Origin: Candidatus Alkanophagales archaeon
GTDB taxonomy: Archaea; Halobacteriota; Syntropharchaeia; Alkanophagales; B39-G2
Assembly: GCA_003661185.1 (NCBI GenBank)
Contig: QMVQ01000041.1
Span: 1 to 9,992 of the forward strand
Direction: 5' to 3'
Length of the DNA stretch: 9,992 nucleotides
Shown: piece by piece, positions 7,110 through 9,992 of the stretch
Layout of the letters: each line of letters opens with the position of its first letter
Numbering within the stretch: position 1 is the stretch's first letter
The notes under the pieces: model-generated
What the model saw: only the letters and a program-made list of their open reading frames with translations
What the model was told of the DNA's origin: nothing
The model's database searches: none
Translations under genes and position numbers: made by a program

Positions 7110-7607
7110 ATGAAAGTATTAATCGTGTATGACTCTCTGGGGGGCAATACCGAAAAGATGGCAAAAGCGGTCGGCGAGGGCGCTCGTGAGGTGGGTGCCG
7201 ACGTCGAGGTGAAGAGCGTGAAGGAGACGACGCTTCCCGACTTGGAGGCGGCGGACGCCATCATTTTGGGGTCGCCGACACATTTCGGCACAATGTCTGA
7301 CGGCATGAAAAAGTTCATCAACGACTCCGTGAAAATACGGGGGAAGCTCGTGGACAAGCTCGGAGCGGCGTTCACGTCCTCAGGACACCCCTTCGGCGGC
7401 AACGAGACCACGCTTCTCTCGTTACTGCAAGCAATGCTCATCCACGGCATGCTCGTCGTCGGCGACCCCCTCGAAACCGGCGGGCATTACGGCGCCGTCG
7501 CCGTCAAAACGCCCGACGAAAAAGCCTTAGACGACTGCCGAAAGCTTGGAAGGCGGGTCGCGGAGCTTGCGAAAAGGCTGGCGGCGAGTGGGGGCAGCAC
7601 TGCTTAG
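7110..7607 (+). CDS. Flavodoxin-fold FMN protein, WrbA-like (NAD(P)H:quinone oxidoreductase/flavodoxin family)
   Basis: A 165-residue flavodoxin-fold protein expected to bind FMN and move electrons in the cytoplasm. Seen: MKVLIVYDSLGGNTEKMA, the phosphate-binding loop (S9-LGGNT-14, a variant of S/T-x-T-GNT); GSPTHFGTMS (54-63), the isoalloxazine loop with aromatic Phe59; and TSSGHPFGGNETTLLSLL (89-106) followed by HGMLVVGDP, the WrbA-like third loop. It is shorter than WrbA (about 200), lacking part of the insert after the second FMN loop, so 'flavodoxin family' is safer than a quinone reductase claim. It has its own TATA box and follows the etfA terminator, so it is a separate unit. A partner role to the Etf/Hdr block is possible but unproven. 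The ATG start matches the family N-terminus. Confidence 0.85.
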   Translation: MKVLIVYDSLGGNTEKMAKAVGEGAREVGADVEVKSVKETTLPDLEAADAIILGSPTHFGTMSDGMKKFINDSVKIRGKLVDKLGAAFTSSGHPFGGNETTLLSLLQAMLIHGMLVVGDPLETGGHYGAVAVKTPDEKALDDCRKLGRRVAELAKRLAASGGSTA

Positions 7608-7754
7608 GCTTTATTCCCACATCAGCAAAAATTTGGGAATATGTGTCCATTGGACATGCTAGAAGGCAAACCCTATAGACGCCCCACGCGCAATGTAGAT
7701 ATAATTCCAGGATGGGAGTATATGCGCAATGCGGATATGAACGAGATAAACAAA
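7608..7754 (+). other. Non-coding stretch after flavodoxin: hairpin, small palindrome and 15-base direct repeat
   Basis: I see no credible gene here. ATTCCCA (7613-7619) pairs with TGGGAAT (7634-7640) across a 14-base loop just after the flavodoxin stop and may act in termination. TGTCCA-T-TGGACA (7644-7656) is a perfect palindrome and a possible operator. GCGCAATGTAGATAT (7688-7702) recurs as GCGCAATGCGGATAT (7724-7738), 13 of 15 bases alike. The second copy carries the GGATATG word also found in the palindromic repeats, so this may be the worn remains of another repeat copy. Confidence 0.4.
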
Positions 7755-7865
7755 ATTTCGTCGCTAACGCTCCGAAACTTCGCTTATCTTGCGGATATGC
7801 GGCTCGCTATCGCTCACCCAAATTGCTTCGCAACTTCCCATATCCTCTGTGCCGTTAGGCGAAAT
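7755..7865 (+). repeat. attC-like imperfect palindromic repeat, copy 1
   Basis: The outer arms are ATTTCG-tcgc-TAAC (7755-7768) and GTTAGGCGAAAT (7854-7865), complementary apart from two extra bases. Inside them GGATATG (7793-7799) pairs with CATATCC (7839-7845). At the centre TTGC-TTC-GCAA (7823-7833) forms a small hairpin. Orientation matches copy 2: both read CCCAAATT(T)GCTTCG...CAACTTC or CAAACTTC, then a base and CATATCC. The right arm contains GTTAGGC, which fits the integron attC R' consensus GTTRRRY. The left arm (CGCTAAC) departs from the R'' consensus, and its gap to GGATATG is long. The repeat ends 5 bases before the ribosome site of the lipoprotein gene. The repeat is directly visible; the attC reading is inference. 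Confidence 0.6.
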
Positions 7866-7870
7866 GCAAA

Positions 7871-7878
7871 GGAGGTGA
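7871..7878 (+). promoter_or_regulatory. Ribosome binding site of the lipoprotein gene
   Basis: GGAGGTGA is a full match to the anti-Shine-Dalgarno core, 4 bases before ATG 7883. It fixes this start over any other and rules out reading the upstream open frame (7641-7889) through it as a gene. Confidence 0.75.
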
Positions 7879-7882
7879 AAAT

Positions 7883-9694
7883 ATGCTAAGGAAGGCATTT
7901 ACCATTGGAGCAATTCTAACAGCTGTGGTAATTGTGGTGATTTTACTTAGTGGATGTGTTGAAAAGGAGAAAATCACACTCCCATCTTCGGAATCGACCG
8001 AGCCACCAAAACCCCACATTTACCAAGAGGAAGGTATTACCGTCGGCTATAATTACATTGGGGGCCGACCAACATCAGCATCAATATTTGTAACCGTTGA
8101 TAACGACGGTGGTCCGGGAATAATCAAACTAGAATTGTATAGAGAATCAAAAGTACCGGCACGTATAGAACTTATAGAAACAAGATATATTTACTTAGAT
8201 AAGGGGGAGAAAATACGTACATCGTTTGGGGTAGATTATCCCTTTGGTGGTGTTTATACAGCTAAAGCATATCCAGCTCCTGTTGTACATATTCGAGGAA
8301 AACCCTGGCAGGATTATATTCCTGGGCTTTCACATATAGATGCTGAAGTATGGGTTAGAGAGGGCAGAGGCTGGAACTTGTGGGTTATAAACAGCGATGG
8401 GTCCGGCAAAAAGAGATTGATAGGTGATGAGGAAAAAGGCCTTGAAGTCCTCTTCTGGAGCAAAGATGGAAAGAAAATATTCTTTTTGCAAGGAGGCGAT
8501 ATTTGGGTTATAGATAGTAGCGGTAAGAACAAGAAGAAGCTCACGAATAATATGGATTGCAGAGAGGTGTATTTGAGTCCAAAAGGCGATAAAATAGCTT
8601 TTATAGCCAAACCACACGGGGTGAGTTGGATTTATACAATGAATTCCGATGGAACTAACCTAAAAGGATTGGTAAAAGTTTCTTACCCACATACTTTTTC
8701 TCCTCGTCTGGTTTGGAGCCCTGATGGTGATAGGATAGCATTCACGCCCAACGCAGTGTGTAGTTACCGTATCTATATAATAAATGCTGACGGTTCTGGT
8801 GAAAAACTTATTACGTCCGTAGGAGGTATCAGTAGTGTTTCCTTTAATCCGAAAGGGACAGAAATAGCTTTTTTTGAGGATAATTTTGAGGATAAAGGAA
8901 TTTGGGTTGTAAATGACGATGGCAGCAATAAAAAATTTTTAACTGCCGGTCGCAAACCTGCATGGAGTCCAGATGGCAGAAAAATAGCATTTATACGTGG
9001 TAAAAAACATTGGCCTGGAGAGTTATGGACAATAAATTGGGATGGTAGTGAGGAGAGGCTATTAGCAAAGGATGTAACTGTTTTTAGGTGGAGCCCAGAT
9101 GGTAAAAGAATAGCATTTTTATCTTCCGATGAAAGTCTATGGAGTCTATGGACAATAAATTGGGATGGTAGTGAGGAGAGGCTATTAGCAAAGGATGTAA
9201 CTGTTTTTAGGTGGAGCCCAGATGGTAAAAGAATAGCATTCATTTCCAATGAAAGTCTATGGACAATAAACCATGATGGGAGTAGAAAAATGCTGATTTC
9301 AAGTGGAGATATAAAATCTTTTGCATGGAAAGACGACGAGAAAATAGCTTTCGTTTCAAAGGTTTCAAAGTCGCGTCGTGTCTCGAACCAGGGGTTCAAA
9401 GGTGTTGAAGCAGAGATTAAATTCTTTGATGAAAAAGATAGGCTCCTGCTATTTGAAAACATACCTATAGAAGTTACCGTTAACCTCTATACGAAAAACA
9501 AGAGCAAACTTGTATGGTCAGGGAGATCAAAAATTAGCAGCTATCTGGAAACATTTATTCTTAGAAGAAGACCTGAAATTGGAGAAAGACTTAAAATTCC
9601 TATAGAGGACATAAAAAAACTAAAGGAGGCCCGAATTGCAGAAGTAATTGTACATACTGGTCGGGGTGATTTTAAGGATGAAGATAAAGTTTAA
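7883..9694 (+). CDS. Lipoprotein with WD40-like (TolB/PD40-type) beta-propeller
   Basis: A 603-residue protein likely anchored to the outer face of the cytoplasmic membrane. Residues 1-24 form a signal peptide ending in lipobox LLSGC with Cys25 as the lipid site, followed by a Pro/Ser-rich linker. Residues about 45-140 look like a beta-sandwich. Residues about 163-493 hold eight PD40-type repeats, each with a [LI]W-[IV]N-DGS strand, then WSPDGK-IAF. Repeats 6 and 7 (381-412 and 422-453) are the same over 32 residues. Residues about 505-603 form a mixed beta region with an acidic, Lys-rich end that I cannot assign. Family knowledge: such propellers bind proteins or sugars, or assist envelope processes; no enzyme motif is seen. 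Codon use is AT-rich (AAA, ATA, TTA) unlike the hdr/etf genes, and attC-like palindromes flank it, suggesting acquisition. Specific role unknown. Confidence 0.85.
   Translation: MLRKAFTIGAILTAVVIVVILLSGCVEKEKITLPSSESTEPPKPHIYQEEGITVGYNYIGGRPTSASIFVTVDNDGGPGIIKLELYRESKVPARIELIETRYIYLDKGEKIRTSFGVDYPFGGVYTAKAYPAPVVHIRGKPWQDYIPGLSHIDAEVWVREGRGWNLWVINSDGSGKKRLIGDEEKGLEVLFWSKDGKKIFFLQGGDIWVIDSSGKNKKKLTNNMDCREVYLSPKGDKIAFIAKPHGVSWIYTMNSDGTNLKGLVKVSYPHTFSPRLVWSPDGDRIAFTPNAVCSYRIYIINADGSGEKLITSVGGISSVSFNPKGTEIAFFEDNFEDKGIWVVNDDGSNKKFLTAGRKPAWSPDGRKIAFIRGKKHWPGELWTINWDGSEERLLAKDVTVFRWSPDGKRIAFLSSDESLWSLWTINWDGSEERLLAKDVTVFRWSPDGKRIAFISNESLWTINHDGSRKMLISSGDIKSFAWKDDEKIAFVSKVSKSRRVSNQGFKGVEAEIKFFDEKDRLLLFENIPIEVTVNLYTKNKSKLVWSGRSKISSYLETFILRRRPEIGERLKIPIEDIKKLKEARIAEVIVHTGRGDFKDEDKV
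9024..9240 (+). repeat. Exact tandem duplication of one propeller blade
   Basis: Bases 9024-9117 (94 bases) recur without a single change at 9147-9240. The period is 123 bases, exactly 41 codons, which keeps the frame and adds one propeller repeat. Absence of silent changes points to a very recent duplication or ongoing gene conversion. Confidence 0.95.
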
Positions 9695-9700
9695 TTACAC

Positions 9701-9786
9701 TTCGCCTAACAGATGGATATGTAACTCTTACAGAGCCCAAATTTGCTTCGGCAAACTTCACATATCCCCGGAACGTTGTCCGAAAT
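9701..9786 (+). repeat. attC-like imperfect palindromic repeat, copy 2
   Basis: The outer arms are TTCGCCTAAC (9701-9710) and GTTGTCCGAA (9775-9784, then AT), which pair at 7 of 10 positions. GGATATG (9715-9721) pairs perfectly with CATATCC (9761-9767), and a central stem TTTGC-TTCG-GCAAA (9742-9755) has a UUCG-type tetraloop. The nested order R''-L''-centre-L'-R' is that of integron attC sites. GCCTAAC fits the R'' consensus RYYYAAC, while GTTGTCC only partly fits R'. The repeat begins 7 bases after the lipoprotein stop and ends 28 bases before the next start, and it shares orientation and a core of about 30 bases with copy 1. Alternatives are a REP-like element or a transcription terminator. 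Confidence 0.6.
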
Positions 9787-9813
9787 CCCGACCGCTCTGA
9801 GAGGTGATAGAAA

Positions 9814-9992
9814 ATGGATGAAATAATAAACAAATTAGTATCAATTCTAAAGAAACATGGTGTTAGAAGAATTGAGGTATTTGGCTCTTATGCTAGGGGT
9901 GAAGCAAAACCCGGAAGTGATTTAGATGTTATCGTAGAGTTTGAAAAAAGAAAAAGCTTACTTGAACTAGTTGGGATAGAACAGGAATTAGA
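9814..9992 (+). CDS. MNT-type minimal nucleotidyltransferase (toxin-antitoxin partner), 3' end cut by window
   Basis: The first 59 codons of a small nucleotidyltransferase-domain protein run off the window edge. The hallmark is GSYARGEAKPGSDLDVIVEF (residues 24-43), the GS-x(10)-D-x-D pattern of the polymerase-beta-like fold with both metal-binding Asp residues (38 and 40). The preceding helix (DEIINKLVSILKKHGV) is also typical. A GAGGTGAT ribosome site (9801-9808) lies 5 bases before the ATG. Family knowledge: such MNT proteins are usually about 100 residues and pair with a HEPN-domain RNase; some antitoxins AMPylate the HEPN toxin. The partner would be expected just downstream, outside the window. 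The gene follows the second attC-like repeat, so it could be the next gene of the same cassette series. Confidence 0.85.
   Translation, partial: MDEIINKLVSILKKHGVRRIEVFGSYARGEAKPGSDLDVIVEFEKRKSLLELVGIEQEL

Larger units (their letters stand above)
7855..9775 (+). mobile_element. Putative gene cassette carrying the lipoprotein gene
   Basis: If the flanking palindromes are attC-like, strand exchange between G and TT of the R' boxes would define this segment as one cassette. It has a short lead with a ribosome site, one gene filling nearly all of it, then the R'' box (GCCTAAC, 9704-9710) 9 bases after the stop and the rest of the palindrome. This compact one-gene layout, the matching orientation of both palindromes, and AT-richer composition than the metabolic genes to the left all fit. 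No integrase gene is in the window, and two sites are too few for proof. Confidence 0.3.

Noticed and set aside
7641..7889. Open frame of 82 codons upstream of the lipoprotein gene
   Set aside because: It has no ribosome site, runs through the palindromic repeat and across the lipoprotein's strong ribosome site and start, and its protein resembles nothing I know.
8773..9462. Long minus-strand open frame (229 codons) opposite the lipoprotein
   Set aside because: It mirrors the repeated WSPDGK-IAF codons of the real gene (repeated LPSGL-type peptides), has no ribosome site, and is a shadow of the plus-strand repeats.
7883..9694. TolB of a Tol-Pal system
   Set aside because: Only the propeller repeats are similar; the lipobox, the N-terminal sandwich, eight repeats and the absence of tol/pal neighbours in an archaeal setting argue against it.
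7755..9786. CRISPR array
   Set aside because: There are only two repeat copies, almost 2 kb apart with a gene between, palindromic and unequal in length; no spacer pattern.

Overview
The window reads as a piece of an archaeal chromosome. The best guess is a Halobacteriota-type methanogen, methanotroph (ANME-like) or alkane oxidiser. The reasons are methanogen-type hdrC-hdrB genes, archaeal TATA boxes close upstream of several starts, a T-rich terminator, strong GGAGGTGA ribosome sites inside operons, and a CbiMQO-type metal importer. No mcr, rRNA or tRNA gene is present, so the lineage cannot be fixed from this window alone.

Layout. (1) 2-1933, plus strand: the end of a PDGLE/CbiM-type cobalt-transport gene, then cbiQ (membrane coupler) and cbiO (ATPase). 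CbiO has Gln where the H-loop His is expected. (2) 1948-3942, minus strand: hdrC, hdrB and a small polyprenol/diacylglycerol kinase-like membrane protein, closely packed as one operon; it converges on cbiO. (3) 4023-6979, plus strand: an HdrD-like (HdrC+HdrB fused) iron-sulfur oxidoreductase, then etfB and etfA. It starts back to back with hdrC from a compact divergent promoter and ends at a T-rich terminator. (4) 7110-7607: a flavodoxin/WrbA-like protein with its own TATA box. (5) 7608-9992: an AT-richer accessory segment holding a lipoprotein with a WD40-like beta-propeller and the start of a MNT-type nucleotidyltransferase gene. Each gene is preceded by a related imperfect palindrome of about 85-110 bp.

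How it fits together. The central block looks like an electron-transfer module. EtfAB would take electrons from an acyl-CoA-dehydrogenase-type enzyme and pass them to the HdrD-like protein. HdrBC, controlled from the same spot, would handle disulfide or quinone-level electrons. HdrA, a membrane partner and the dehydrogenase are not in the window. Vitamin B12/cobalt supply fits a corrinoid-dependent C1 metabolism.

Most notable: the two palindromes (7755-7865 and 9701-9786) lie in the same orientation and have outer boxes resembling integron attC R''/R' sites (GCCTAAC and GTTAGGC). They bracket one gene the way attC sites bracket a gene cassette, and the next 'cassette' begins with a toxin-antitoxin-type gene. 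This may be an integrase-less cassette array in an archaeon, or an undescribed palindromic repeat family. The lipoprotein also carries a very recent exact duplication of one propeller blade.
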